A stretch of 64,000 nucleotides of DNA from Paracentrotus lividus (lineage: Eukaryota; Echinodermata; Echinoidea; Camarodonta; Echinidae): NCBI GenBank assembly GCA_940671915.1, contig CALNVZ010003433.1:47801232-47865231 (forward strand), in the 5' to 3' direction. Numbering within the stretch: position 1 is the first letter of the stretch; each line of letters opens with the position of its first letter. The notes under the pieces were generated by a model, which worked only from the letters and a program-made list of their open reading frames with translations, did not search any database and was not told the DNA's origin. Shown here piece after piece: positions 1-12,350 of the stretch. Position numbers and translations under genes: made by a program.

Positions 1-310
1 TAAGCTTGTCGCAAGCTAGTTACTAGCTTGTCACAATCTTATTAAGCGTGTTTTTCAGAAAATAAGCGGGTTGCAATCTAGCTGCCATCTTAAAACTAGC
101 TGGTAACATAATAACCGTCTTGAAACTAGCTTGCCACAGAGACTGACTAGCTTGCGACTAGCTTGCAGGATTTTTTTCAAGTTAGTTGCAAGTGTGCCAA
201 TATTTTTACTCTCTTGTGACAAGCTAGTGCACTAGCTTGCAGGAAAACAAGCTAGTTTGCATAAGAGGTCTAGATAGTGACAAGCTTGTCATACATTTTT
301 CAAGTTAATT
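1..310. repeat. Degenerate palindromic AAGCTAGT / ACTAGCTTG repeat
   Basis: The first 300 bases repeat the word ACTAGCTTG and its reverse complement CAAGCTAGT in both orientations with irregular spacing. No open reading frame of note. It looks like the inside of a foldback element cut by the window edge; the left limit cannot be seen. The sequence shows the repetition directly; the element class is unknown. Confidence 0.6.
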
Positions 311-481
311 ACAATCATGACCCTCCTGCAACTACCTGATTATGATTACGATCAATTACAATTACTGTCATTACTGGAAAAAAGTGTGCCTAAAACATGC
401 ATCTCGGAGGCGGGGCTCTTTTCTGTTGCTCTCCTTCGTTGCTCTTTTCGTTCAAGCAGTCTTACATTTTACTCGTCCAAC

Positions 482-882
482 TATAGCCCCTTTCAGATTG
501 GCACTCAAACAAGGGATGTCCTCCGGAGGTTACCCTTTGTTCACCCCTTGTTGCCTCTAATCTGAAAGTAACCAGAAAAAGACACCCGTGTGTACTCGGC
601 ACGAACACAGCGTGAACACGAGGTAAGATACACGCTAGACGTCCTAGGGTGTTCTGGAGTGACATCCAGTGTTCGTCCACTGTTTACCTTGTTTTGGGGG
701 TAATCTCAATTGCCTCCCTACGTATACACACACCGAGTGCATCTAGATTGAGTTGTGAACTGAAAGTGTGACATTATCTTACCCTGTGTTTTGATAAGAA
801 TCACACTCCGTGTACGTTCTAGAGAGGGTCTGAGGTGTCCTCCGGAGGACGTTCCGTGTATGGCAGTTTAAAAGGGGCTTAT
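482..882. mobile_element. Foldback TIR element around CCTCCGGAGG
   Basis: The two ends are inverted copies: TATAGCCCCTTTCAGATT at the left pairs with the AAAAGGGGCTTA end at the right, and each arm carries the palindrome CCTCCGGAGG (near 515 and 840). The left palindrome is flanked by AACAAGGG and CCCTTTGTT, making a local hairpin. Internal arms remain partly complementary (motifs around ACGTCCTAGG and ACGTTCTAGAG). No coding capacity, so this is a non-autonomous element. Target duplication is not clear. Confidence 0.55.
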
Positions 883-1200
883 CTTGTTAAGTTAATATAG
901 GCCAACAGGGTTGCCAAGCCAAACAATGTAAGTCATAGAAAATCATCATGATTGGTCAACTCGACGATTTTAATCGAAGATATAAACTTCAATTATCAAT
1001 TTCTCCAGGACCTTTTTGGAGTGGATGTTTGGCGGGCCAGTTTTGGCCACCGGGTTGCCTCGGCTTGATCACTTCACATAGATCTATAGCACTGATTGCT
1101 CTGAGTGGCATGCTTGTTTCTATGTTTGAGGGGGCCTCACAATTTGCCATTTATTAGGCTCAAGGCAGGTTGTGAGCAGAGACTCCAACCCAAAGCACCT

Positions 1201-1652
1201 CTAAAGGCGCTGCTGCACTAGCTCGAGCTATTTCAAATAGCGCACTATTTGTGATCTGATGAATTAGCTCGATCACAGCAGATCCGACTTTGTGGTCAAA
1301 TAGCACACTAATTTGGAGAAAATCCAAACCCAAGTCATCTTAGGTTTGTTTTTTGTTTTTAAACTCGAGCTGGTTTGCTGTTTTGGGATGAAATAGCGCA
1401 CTATTTTGCGCGGTGCTGCACTAGTTCGAGCCAAATCCGAAATCATGCACCTGTGCGTGTATACGCTAGTGGTAGTTATCAGTTGCGCCATATACATAGG
1501 GCTTGCTTGTTCAAGATCACGTCAGGTCGTTAATGCGAAATTGTAAAATAGCTTGAGCTAGTGCAGGACCGGTTTCTTTTTTCTGGTTTTTTCCCCAATC
1601 CACCAATTAGCGCTCTATTTTTTAGCTCGAGCTGGTGCAGTAGCACCTTAAG
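1201..1652. mobile_element. Foldback element rich in AGCTCGAGCT
   Basis: The left end (1201-1229) and right end (1624-1652) are inverted copies of about 29 bp with about five mismatches, both containing AGCTCGAGCT next to a TGCACTAG or TGCAGTAG word. The inside repeats the words AATAGCGCACTATTT and GTGCTGCACTAG in both orientations. No open reading frame. Interpreted as a small non-autonomous inverted-repeat element. Confidence 0.55.
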
Positions 1653-4600
1653 TATGAGATTCTCCTGCTGTGTTTCTGTGAATTTTAGAATTTTTATGTC
1701 ACACTAATTTTACAGCATATGAAAAACACACAAAAAAATATACAAACTAGCCCCATCCACTTTCAAAGCGTCTCCTGCCAAGAGAACACACGACCAAAAG
1801 GTGAGTAACGTACATTAAAGGGACGTATAATTGATAAAACATGGGGAATTCACCTTATCTCGGGTGAAATGATAACATTCCAATCAGAGCCTGAGGCGAG
1901 TTGCGTAATCTTCAGCGCCAACCCGTCTGGAGCAATAATCCGGTTAATCCTTCATGGCTAGAGTAACTAACCAGAAGTCCGAAGTAAATCTAACCTATGT
2001 TTTGTTTTTGAAATGGAGTATTATACAAGTCCTCTCTTTGAATTAATACGAAGAGACCCGTTGAGAGTCTATAAACTAATCCGAAGCTACTGACCCTATT
2101 GACTGACTGCATTCGGTAAACTTCGTCATGTTCGTGCTGTCCGAATGTTAATCCCCAGTAGGCCGACCCTTGCGTAAGCCTCACTGTAGATTGTGTATGA
2201 GTCAATGGAGCTCAAGAAAAACGCGCATTCCCCACGATCTCCGACTTGCGAGGGCCTTTAAGTCATGCAAACTGTGTATACCAAGAGATACAGCACATCT
2301 ATTGTAGTACATTATGCAATCTCTATAAAAAACCAGAAGGGTTTCATCCCGCAAGGTCTACACAAAAGTACCACTGTAGACCTGAATTGTCTCATACACA
2401 TGCACGCACTTAACCCGTTGAGGACTGAGCCTGAATATATTCGGGCTGAGATCTATGGGAAATGTGTGTTATAGCCAAATCAGCTCGTCCCCAACAGGTT
2501 AAAGGAGGACACGCATGACGAAACGATTACTCCGAAGGACTCAGATAGCACTATTTTTCTACCTGTCTGTGCTCGCCGCCACTGCTCACGAAGCTGACGA
2601 CATAATTTGCATATGCCTGTCGATCAAAATATGCATGTGTCCACGCACGGACTGAAAACAAGATCTCGCTGTGTTGTGATTCGCGACTTGTGTGTATATG
2701 TATGCACTGTGTGGCCACTGTGTGTGTACCGAGTGGTGTATAGTAAAGTAGAGTAGAGTAGCTGAGCATGTAGCTATATCGGCTTCATACAAACAGCTAG
2801 CGCGATCGCGAGAAAGGTAGGGGGAGCAAACCCATTCGAACAACAGTTGAATGGTACCCGAGAAGATTGTGGATCATTACTTCGGCAATTTTTCAGGCGT
2901 TCGGGATTTCGGTTTTTGGATCACTGCGGAAGAGTCGCTCATTGCTGGTATCAATGTGCAGCTTCCATGGATCGTTACCGTAAACGTATTTTGATCTCCC
3001 TCTACACACCGGGGAACATGAATCTTTAATATGTATGTACATAATAGTTGCACATAAACTGGATTAGGACATTCTGTGTGTGATCAAATATGTTTGACAC
3101 CCATTATAATACAGGCAAAAACAAAATAGGTTTACCAGAAAATCATAAAATAATAGAAAAGGGGGGAAAAGTGGGGGAACATAAATTTTCTGCCAAAAGC
3201 AGAGAGGTTGGGAGGTCTGTCAGCCAAATGCCTGCTCATGAGAGAAAACATGAATAATAACCTTTTGCTCTGTCATTCAATTTGGGGAATACTATAATTA
3301 TTCTATAGGGTTAACATCTCTGCACTAAGGAGTGTACATCATATCTGCAAGTTTATTTGTCAGCAGACGTGGTATAACTGTTACAATCAACTGGAACAGT
3401 TTACAAATAGTGCTCAAAATTCCCTCTGACATCTAATTGTTAAGACGGCACAAAGCAGCATCATCTAACCCTCTTTTCCTACTAGTGTGCAAGAGCATAC
3501 TAGACGGATGATAATCAAGACAAGGGACTTCCCCTATTTATAATTGATCTTGTGCTGAGGTGACAGGTCCCTGAGGAGCATTCCATACAATATCTCATGA
3601 TACCCTCAATGATCAGAATGCTAATTGATGGAATGACATGGACACTAGACAAAGACGTATCATATCATGAATATTCCATGCTTTCAGGAAAAACTTGATG
3701 ATGCTCAGTGGGGCTGTGGTGTGGCCACGATCAGTAAAACTCAATGATGAATTTGTTTCTATTTGAATTACATGTTCCTAGATCTATACCATCGAATTGT
3801 GGTCAACTTCCAGGCTAGTGAAACCATGTGGTTGTACAGTGGAGTGAAAATCAATTTAAATGTCAGCACACATACACATACTAATGAAGGCTGACATATG
3901 ATTTTTATTGCTTTCTTACTTTCAGACCAGTATTATCAAATGGCTTGGTACAATGTACATACTATTGTAATTCAATGTTGTGCAATGATACGGAATCTAT
4001 TTTTAATGATCATCTGTCTCTTTCTCCAGTCAGACTGCAGCACAGCGGAAAGTCCTCACATTCATCGTACAATACACATGCATGCATGCTGTTATAAATA
4101 CTGTTGCATTCTTATCATTTGTTTCAAGTTGTACAAAAGATAAGACACAGTAGTAATGAATATTATCTGTAAAGAGGAATTTTTTTTTCATGAAGTGAAA
4201 ATTGATTATCAATAACAAACTAGCACATCAATGATGTGGTGCTCATTCGGCGTCCGGCAAAGAAACAACGCAATTTTAAATTATTGCCCTGTTGACACTG
4301 GTAGTGAATGTAAAAACAAGTCTTGGGTCAAAGCCAAAAATAGTGTTCACTTTGGTCAAATTTACAAACTGGCAATTATCAAGTATTATATATCATATGA
4401 AAGCTGAGAATCCATAGATTTTCAGAAATGTATGTGTCTCATATGTACATCTGCCAACTTTCTTGTAAAATGCCTTTGAATGTGGAAAAAGCGTCCTCTC
4501 TGCACAACGGGACAGAAAATTTACATTTAATTATTAAATTCACATTAAAACTTCAAAAGTAACCTGGGCAAGATCAAATTTTATTATGGAATACCCTATC

Positions 4601-5071
4601 CAGCAGCATTTCATTCCTGAAAAAAAAAATTCAAAACCCCTTTATATTTTGGGTCAAAATTCACATTTAACAGGGCAAATTTTTTTTTTTTTTTTTCAGG
4701 TTTTTTTTACACTGACACATATTTGTTTGTTTTTTTTTAATGAAAAACGCAAGATTGGTTACCCATGTTTTAGAATGTAGCAATCTATTAGTGGGGCTCT
4801 ACATCCTTGCCATTAATTAAAATGATACTCCACTCATACAAAAATTATGATGTTTTAACATTTTCCGTCCCATCGCGCTTTCAGGTCCCTACATTGATAC
4901 AACACAGATAGTTATGTAAGGGACTGTATCTTCATTTTTTGCAGTGATGCCAATTTTGAGAGGGCTGGAAAACAAACAAATAATGAATATATTCAGATTG
5001 TTATAATTATGTAAAAATAGTGTTATGGGTTTTAGATATCAAAATATTGGCACAAGGTCGCAGGATACACA
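1653..5071. other. Stretch with no recognised gene
   Basis: About 3.4 kb of AT-rich sequence with short open frames only, none with recognisable residue patterns or convincing splice sites. If the PLCL transcript on the minus strand continues past 10858, this is intron or downstream sequence of that gene. T-runs at 4680-4735 are simple sequence. Confidence 0.4.
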
Positions 5072-5109
5072 AGGTCACATCAAAGGTCAAAATAAAGGTC
5101 AAAAGGTCA
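5072..5109 (+). promoter_or_regulatory. Cluster of four AGGTCA nuclear-receptor half-sites
   Basis: AGGTCA occurs at 5072, 5084, 5096 and 5104, all on the plus strand, so the spacings are 6, 6 and 2 bases. AGGTCA is the established half-site for the RXR/HNF4/COUP-TF/ERR type of nuclear receptors. Four copies in 38 bases is far above chance, but the region may be part of an old repeat. Binding is inference. Confidence 0.35.
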
Positions 5110-5382
5110 TGACAAGTTAAGTTGTTGATACGTCAAAAATAATCTTTTTTTCAGATAGCCTCTTAAACCCCCTTTCCAAAGATATCATTTTTACTAAATT
5201 TGGCTCATTAGTTTTATCGCTATGGTGATTTGAAAATTTGAGGTCACACAGGCCATTTTTTTCCCCTTCCCATTCACTTTGTACATAGTACATTGAAATG
5301 CCTTTAGGAAATTGTCAATAAATCAAATCTATTACATTACATTTGTTAGCTCTTTTTGTACTAGTAATCTATGGAACAGTAA

Positions 5383-6746
5383 AAAACTAGATGAATCTTC
5401 GACCGCGCACGGTCGGAAGGCATGCCTCCGTATTGCCACATCGGAAAAAAAAGGCATGCGATTGTTGAGTATTTTACATCCTTTATACATGACATCTTTG
5501 AGATATTGACCCAAATCTATTAAGTTGTATCATCAGAATTATTTCAACTCAGGAAGGATGGCTACTGATGTAATAAAAAGGATAAACATGTTTAAGTTGA
5601 TCTGTCAAAGGTCCTTCAGAAATTGCACAAACGAGTCATTCACATCAATAACCAGTGACCTTTGATGTCCTGACCTCAAAAATCTAATCAGTTCATCTTT
5701 CCTCCCACATGAACCAAGTTTGAAGTTGATCCATAAAACAGTTCAGAAGTTACAGCAAGAAACGTGCCATTTTCATGTATACAATGACGTCTGTGACCCT
5801 TGACCTTTGACTTCATGACCTCAAAATTAATAAATCATTGTCCCTACCATATGCACATATGACCAAGTTTGAAATTGATCCGTCGAACGGTTTTAAGTTT
5901 ATTGCGAGAACAAGCCATTTTCTTGTACACAATGACCTCTGTGACCTTTGACCTCATGACCCCAAAATCTGATAAGTTCATTGTCCCTCCATATGTAAAA
6001 TTGATCCAAGTTTGAAGTTGATCCCTCAAACGGTTCTTAAGTTATCGCAAGAACGAGAGCCATTTTCACGTACACAATGACCTGTGACCTTTGACCTCAT
6101 GACCCCAAAATCTAATAAGTTTATTGACCCTCATATATGCACATATGACCCAAGTTTCAAGTTTATCCCTCAAACGGTTCTTAAGTTATCGCAAGAAGAG
6201 CCATTTTCATGTACACACATGACCTCTGTGACCTTTGACCTCATGACCCCAAATCTAATCAGTTCATTGTCCCTACCATATGCATACATGATCCAATTTT
6301 GAAGTTGACCCGTCAAACCGTTCTTAAGTTATTGCGAGAACGAACCATTTTCATGTATACAATGACATCTGTGACCTTTGACTTTGACCTCATGACCCTA
6401 AAATCTAATCAGTTCATTGCCCCTCCCATAGGCACACATTACCCAAGTTTGAAGTTGACCGTCAAACGGTTTTTAAGTTATGGCGAGAACAAGCCATTTT
6501 CATGCATACAATGACCTCTGTGACTTTGACCTTTGAGCTATGACCCAAAGTCTAATCAGATCATTGTCCCTACCATATGCATACATGATCCAAGTATGAA
6601 AGTGATCCTTAAAACGGTTCTTAAGTTATCGCGAGAACGAAAACGGGACGGACGTACGGACGGACGGACGTACGGACGGACGGACGGACGGACAGACAAC
6701 CCGAAAACATAATGCCTCCGGCACCACCTTCGGTGGCGGAGGCATA
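5383..6746. mobile_element. Tandem-repeat element carrying DR1 motifs, copy 1
   Basis: Begins with AAAACTAGATGAATCTTCG and a hairpin (GACCGCGCACGGTC), then about six diverged units of about 145 bp (starts near 5784, 5930, 6076, 6216, 6360, 6509), then a GGACGGAC(GT) microsatellite (6646-6694) and a terminal hairpin CCTCCGGCACCACC / GGTGGCGGAGG ending in GGAGGCATA. The left end also has ATGCCTCCG, the complement of the right end. Units contain the perfect DR1 motif TGACCTTTGACCT (5942, 6085, 6229) and degenerate versions. A second copy lies at 15769-16646 with the same architecture, which defines the element ends. No coding potential. Confidence 0.7.
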
Positions 6747-7000
6747 AAAAAATAGAAACCACCTGACATGGTCAGCCTTGCTTATTAACTTTGATAGGGT
6801 TCTTGTTTTTAAAGAACCAGTGATATTTTCATTCCGTCCCGTCGCGCAAATATAATTCGATGTTTCCGTGAAAACGAAATACGTTTTTAAAAAAAATTTT
6901 TGCAGGTTAATACTTTCAAGTAAGCTTGACATATACATGTAAGTAAGGGTAAATGGCAGCTAAAATTTATATTTTTATGTAGCTCTACCAGATGGAACAA

Positions 7001-7138
7001 ACACACAAAATTGGTACCAAAAGATGCGGGAAGAGTTTAACTCTTTCAGAATATGTATAATTAGAGGTTCATTAATTGGTTTTCTTTTTATTGATACATG
7101 TATTTTTCTAGGTGTCTAGTTTTTTCTGACTCACTCGG
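7001..7138 (+). mobile_element. Truncated right end of the CCGTGTGAGTC foldback element
   Basis: Matches the last 140 bases of the complete element at 11487-12329: TGGTACCA, AAGATGCGGGA, CTCTTTCAGAATATGT, TTGGTTTTCTTTTTATTGA and the terminal GACTCACTCGG, followed by TA. The left part of the element is missing. The junction at TA 7139-7140 runs straight into the second foldback family. Confidence 0.65.
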
Positions 7139-7140
7139 TA

Positions 7141-7548
7141 TAATTGAAGACAAACTCTTCTCCTTTGCAATGATACCTTTCTTGACTCATAAAAGCAAGT
7201 AACTTACAAAGGAAGGCGACAAGTACAGAATCCATTTACATTTTTTTTTTTTTTTTGTTGCAAGTTTTGAGAAAATGACTCAAGACTGAGTGAATGCTGT
7301 CACTGATGTCCCATAGCTTTGAAAAGGATCACGTGTGGTGATGTGTAACACCAGTGGAAGCTTTCACTCAGTCTGTCAACCGTTGAAAAAAAAATGCAAA
7401 AGTGGATTTTATACCTGTCACCTTCATGTGCAATCTACTCCTTTATGAAGTGCATCTATGATTCAAGAAAGGTAGCATTTTAAAGGTGTAGAGTTCCTCT
7501 TTAATCATGTGACTTGCCAAAATAGATGAACTGGGAATATGGCCCCTC
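7141..7548. mobile_element. Foldback element B, left-truncated copy
   Basis: Homologous to 12351-12800: shared blocks include ATTGAAGACAAAC, TGCAATGATACCTTTCTTGA, an AAGACTGAGTGAA / TTCACTCAG inverted pair around a central loop, and the right end AATAGATGAACTGGGAATAT. Its left end appears replaced by the neighbouring element end at 7139. Non-coding. Confidence 0.55.
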
Positions 7549-7729
7549 TAAAAAATGATTACCCTTTTTTCGAAAAGCACTTTAGTAATCTTCATATTCA
7601 GTACAACAAATTAGAAGAAATGATTTAAATGCCATTTATTTAACGCATTATTTACTGTATTTTTCAAAGTTTGATGATTATACATGCTTTCCCAGCTGCA
7701 GTTGAGAACAAAAATTTCATACACGTACA

Positions 7730-8191
7730 CCAGGGCCCGTATTCCATAAACTATACTTAAGCAATTTGTCTTAAGTCTAAGTATTTTTCTTAGATTTTGT
7801 CTAGGAAAAAAAATTCTTAGCTTTTATACCAAGCACGTTAAGCACTTTGTCTGAGGTCAGAAAGCATCAAGCAAAATTCTGAATTTTATTTATATCGGCA
7901 TTTTTAATTCTTGTGGTCTCAAATGAGCTTGCCATATAATCAACATTAAAGTTAAGCCACAAGGTACAGTAGTAGGCTTAAAGTAATAGGATAAAATTCT
8001 CATTTTTTATGTTCGATTTGAAGGCGCAATTCCATTTAAGACCTCTGACTTAGCAAAAATCTAAGAATTTATGCTTCACTGCCAAAAATAGGCTTGAACA
8101 GAATTCTTAGTAAGCTGTATTTATGTAATATGCCTTTTAAAGATAAGCAAAAATGCTTAAATTTCATGCTTTTACGGAATACGGGCCCTGG
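7730..8191. mobile_element. MITE-like element with CCAGGGCCCGTATTCC ends
   Basis: Left end CCAGGGCCCGTATTCCATAA and right end TTACGGAATACGGGCCCTGG are inverted repeats of about 20 bp. The inside is rich in repeated (T)CTTAAGTCTAAG-type words in both orientations. A related, much shorter element with CAGGGCCCATATTCATAA ends lies at 17238-17349. No open reading frame. Non-autonomous DNA element; superfamily not determined. Confidence 0.7.
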
Positions 8192-9465
8192 TACTAAAAA
8201 ATAACTAAGATTTTAAGTCTATGTATAAGGCACTATAATGAGACATGAATATTTCCATGAGTACAGTATATGGTTTATCTTACTTCAATTTAGATAAATT
8301 CAATGAGTCAAAAGTTTACAAACTCTAATCCAAATTGGTGATGGTGCTGCTTGTATTTTGTTTTTTATTTTTCATTCTTTTCACTTGATGAAGCTGTCAA
8401 CAAGCTTTCTACATACGTCTCCTCTAGCAAGTTTGCAACAATTCACTCCCATTTGCAGATTTCCTTGGGCAAATGCCTCTTTTTTCTTAGGTCTGCCCTT
8501 ATGGTTTCTACATTGATCTGGTCCAGACATGTGACAAATCCTCCATAATCTCCACTTTTCTCTGTTTCACAAATTTTGAAACTAATTCAAGTGAATGTTC
8601 ATAATGGGTCATAACTGAGGATTACAGACCTAATAATAACCTGTTTCAAAGTTTTCAGGCTGACATTTTGATGTGATGCAACATTTTCGAACATCACATT
8701 TTATAATTTTTTACTATTTACAGATTATCAATCCATTGTTTGTATATAGCGTAATATTGGAACATGTAGCATCCTATCAAACCAGCCTGAAAGTTGAGAC
8801 CATATTGAAATTGAGTCTTAAATCACCACAATTACCCAAACATTTAGGGATCAACAGCGTGCATAGGCCTACTATGTAGTTCAGTTTACTGCGTTTTTTA
8901 GATTCCGAAAAGTAAAGCCATCAAAGCTAGTGATATGATCTATGTTTTAAAAAGACTGCAAAATGCACAACGGTTCCATAAACCCTGATCATTTTAATAG
9001 GTAAAATATACTGGTAGTCATTGAACACTATCCTATTACAGCATAGCCGTGTATAGCAAGCCACTAACTCTCCTGTACAAAGTACAAAAGTGTCTGATAA
9101 ATGGTACAATTTTCATGTACCATCTTTGTTGATGGCGTTCTATCCAAAGCTATGTCTGTTGTCTCCTCAATAATCAATCAACATGCTCTCTATAACATTT
9201 ATTTAAGCTAATTGCGGGTGCAAAAACCTCAGATATAATGAATTATCCCGCAATTCCACAAAATGAATTTTTACAATACATGTACCTGCTCATGAAATTG
9301 TGTTGATCATTAACAATATTTCAAAAATGCTATTTATTGTACAAACAATATGTAATCCAGACCCAAACCCCATTTAAAAGCTCAACTGGAGTTGTTGTAA
9401 CCAAAAGTAAATTGAAAGGAATCGTATAAATATGTTCTCATATTGTTCCATATAAATAAAAAAAA
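8192..9465. other. Stretch with no recognised gene
   Basis: AT-rich sequence. A block at 8392-8566 on the minus strand has unusually long, complex open frames including an AT-hook-like GRPKKK, but three frames are open and I cannot choose one. It may be an exon or a transposase remnant. Nothing else is supported. Confidence 0.35.
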
Positions 9466-9919
9466 CCTAATCAAAAGTAAGTTCCCCCTTAAAGAAGCCC
9501 ATCAAATCTTCCAATATAACAAATCATTCAAGTTGAAACCACGCAGGGGATATAGCTAGGATTGTTAGAAAGCGGTTTCTCGAAATTCAGCGACATCCAT
9601 GACTTAACGGCTGAATGAGAACAACATTAACACAAAACTACGCTTTTTCAAAAACTGCAAATCTATGCACGCATTAATGCCGACACCAAGAGAATAATGG
9701 AATGCCATCCCCCCAGCAAAGATTTTGCAGTTTATGAAAAAGTATCATTTTATGTTCATGTTGTGCTTATTTAGCCGTTAAGTCATGGATTTCACTAATT
9801 TTCGAGAATCTGCTTCCAAACAACCCTAGCTATATTCTATGCTTGGTTCCAACTTATATAATTTGTTACATTTGAAGATTTGATGGGGTTCTTTAGGGGG
9901 GAACTTACTTTTGATTAGG
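9466..9919. mobile_element. Full-length foldback element with CCTAATCAAAAGTAAG ends
   Basis: The whole segment is one long imperfect palindrome. Left arm blocks CCTAATCAAAAGTAAGTTCC, AAGCCCATCAAATCTTC, TATAGCTAGGATTGTT and CATGACTTAACGGCT pair with AGCCGTTAAGTCATG, AACAACCCTAGCTATA, GAAGATTTGATGGGGTTC and GGAACTTACTTTTGATTAGG in reverse order. Arms are about 200 bp. The AAGTTCCCCC word is also found in the ends of the large foldback at 55896-63298. Non-coding. Confidence 0.75.
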
Positions 9920-10400
9920 TGTTTACCTACAAGAGATATGTTTTCCTTCCATGCACGTTTTGAGGTGAAATTTTCAAGTAATTTATACATGGTCATATTC
10001 AAACATGAGTGACATAACAATTTTGGGGGGGGTGGGGCTAACTATCGATTCAATCACAGTACTAGTGGTTACAGAAAAATGTAAAGGTTGCTGTTCATCT
10101 TTTAATAGTTCTTCTGTATTCAAGGAATGTTGAAAAATACATCAATAGTTAAGTATTCTCAAATTAATAATAACAATAATAGTACATGTAAGACAATTGC
10201 AATGTATAAAGTCAAACTCTAACTGGATTATCTTCCTACATTTAAGCAAGTTTGATCTCAAGTGGTTCTTTAGAAACGGCAAGAAAAGGTCCAATACATG
10301 AACTTAGAGTTCCTTATATTATGTTGCTCCAAGTGAAACTTGACATTTGAAATATGTACATTAAATTCTCATGAGATTATCCTCCTATAACGATACTAAA

Positions 10401-10780
10401 AGGGTAGTATCTCACTTCGCTGAGACGTCTCCACGACGGAATCGTTTCCGTGACAGATAAAAAGTATTAGAGACGTCTCCAATGTCGCGGAGACGTCTCT
10501 GCAATGTCTCCGTAACAGTTTTTGAAAACTGTAATAAAGCACTTTCAAGAATTGTCTCAAAGTAGTTTCCGCAACTCATGAAATGTCGCGGAAACCTCTC
10601 TGCGAAAAGTTTCAAAAATTTGTCACAGAGACGTCTCCGAGACGTTTAATGAGTCATGGAAACTTCTTTGAGATGGTTCTTTGAAAGTGCTTTGTTACAG
10701 TTTTTGAAAACTGTTGCGGAGACGTCTCTAATACTTTTTATTCGTCGCAGAGACATCTTCGCGAAGTGAGATACCACCCT
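10401..10780. mobile_element. GAGACGTCTC foldback MITE, copy 1
   Basis: Ends are AGGGTAGTATCTCACTTCGC and GCGAAGTGAGATACCACCCT, an inverted pair of about 20 bp that recurs in the other copies. Inner arms stay complementary for about 130 bp, including GAGACGTCTC, AAAAAGTATTAGAGACGTCT and CAGTTTTTGAAAACTG. The self-complementary word GAGACGTCTC is repeated several times. No coding potential. This copy lies in the probable PLCL intron downstream of exon 4. Confidence 0.75.
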
Positions 10781-10857
10781 AAGGCACCTAAGGCATAAAA
10801 TGAGTCACAATAAAGTTAAACTGTGAAATTTTGAGGGGTAGAATGTTTATAACTTAC

Positions 10858-10989
10858 CCTGAATTTATGTCTTATCCTGGTTGAAGCTACTCCATTGTTG
10901 AGTTTCTTCATGAGTTGCATCACTTCACATTCATCTAACTGCCCCAAGGAATCTCCTGCAGCCTTGTTGAACATATCTCTCAACCATGT
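10858..10989 (-). CDS. PLCL: PLCL exon 4: first EF-hand region of inactive phospholipase C-like protein
   Basis: The minus strand encodes WLRDMFNKAAGDSLGQLDEC and continues through MQLMKKLN to IRHKFR, 43 residues from Trp 10986 to 10858. The pattern W-L-x-x-M/V-F-x-x-A at the start, Leu/Asp-rich loop and K/R-hydrophobic-K-F-K/R end match the EF-hand region that follows the PH domain in PLCL and PLC-delta proteins. The 3' end is a strong donor (AGG then GTAAGT at 10857) in phase 0. The 5' boundary is not resolved: no AG acceptor in the correct phase lies between the upstream in-frame stop (about 11038) and the Trp codon. A TCTTAAC branch-like word (11008-11002) precedes AC/A at 10988-10987, which could be a rare U12-type end, or a small exon or a sequence error intervenes. 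Confidence 0.75.
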
Positions 10990-11486
10990 GAGATAATCAC
11001 AGTTAAGACAATCAACATACACATTGAACAAATAATGCTAGTTTCCCAACATTTGCCATTTTTTATCACAACTTCTTAAAAACTATTATTCAATTTTGTT
11101 CGTATTCGGAGAAAATCTGTGTTTCCCTGAGAGGAACAAATTAATGAAGGCTTTAAATAAATGTACCCATATGGTGAATCAAAATATTGCAATTTTTCAT
11201 GTCCATTTATGTTTTTTTGTTCAAATATAAATCTTGCATTTTTTTTTTTTTTACAAAAGCCATCATGAATTTGATGTCAACATGCTATCTACAATAAATG
11301 TTTGGAAGTGATATACAATGTATTTAGCGATATAACTCTGAAGAGATAGATTTTTTGTTTCAATGTGTCAGAATTTTTCAATTTTTGTATTGAATACACA
11401 TATCTTATTTCACTTTTACTGTGCGTTTAGTGGCTTTGTGGTTGTTATTATTTGACTGCTTACATCCTAAGCTATTTAACAGTATA

Positions 11487-12329
11487 CCGTGTGAGTCAAA
11501 AAAAACTTTACACCTAGAAAAATGTCAATAAAATGAAAACCAATTTATAAACCCCAAATTATTTTACATATTCTGAAAGAGTAACTCCTCCCGCATCTTC
11601 TGGTACCATTTTTGTATGGTATGTCTTTACGCTTGGATGAACACGACGCATTGTTTGCGAACATGTCAATTTCGAATTGTGCCAGAATGGGAGTAAAATC
11701 AAAACAACAAAAAGCTAGAGAAAGACAACTTCATCCTGTTTAAAATAGCATAACTTTTTAACGAAAATGTCTTCCGCTTAATAGCTTGGCAGGGGTGTTG
11801 TTACACATATTCACTACATTTTGTATGAAAATTAGATTGACACGTGAAGTAATGCACGAATGAGTACACATTAAAGAGCAAATTGCCACTGACAGACCTA
11901 AAAAGGCCTCCTAATACTTTTGAAAAGTGATTATTTTCTCTTTGACGTGTGCTCACTCATGCCTGACTCTACAAATCTATCTCATTTTTATACAAAATGT
12001 AGTCAATATGTGTACCTACATCCCTGCCAAGTTATTAAACGGAAGACATTTTTGTTAAAAAGTTATGCTATTTTAATCAGGATGAAGTTGCTTTTTTCTA
12101 GCTTTTTGTTGTTTTGATTTTACTCCCATTCTGGCACAATTCCAAATTGACATGTTCGCAAACAATGCGTCGTGTTCATCCAAGCGTAAAGACACACCAC
12201 ACAAAAATGGTACCAGAAGATGCGGGAGGAATTACTCTTTCAGAATATGTAAAATAATTTGGAGTTTATAAATTGGTTTTCTTTTTATTGACATTTTTCT
12301 AGGTGTAAAGTTTTTTTTGACTCACACGG
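11487..12329. mobile_element. Near-complete 843 bp palindrome, TIR element A (CCGTGTGAGTC)
   Basis: Ends CCGTGTGAGTC and GACTCACACGG are exact inverted repeats flanked by TA on both sides (11485-11486 and 12330-12331), a TA target duplication. Complementarity continues almost to the centre: AACACGACGCATTGTTTGCG pairs with CGCAAACAATGCGTCGTGTT, and GTACACATTAAAGAG pairs with the corresponding inverse near 11935. No open reading frame of note. TA duplication fits the IS630-Tc1-mariner group; transposase is absent, so it must move in trans. Confidence 0.8.
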
Positions 12330-12350
12330 TACAGTGCATATAGGGAAAAA

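Noticed and set aside
8392-8566. Coding-like block on the minus strand with GRPKKK
   Set aside because: All three minus frames and one plus frame are partly open, no frame resembles the expected next PLCL exon, and no clear splice pair was found. Left unassigned rather than called.
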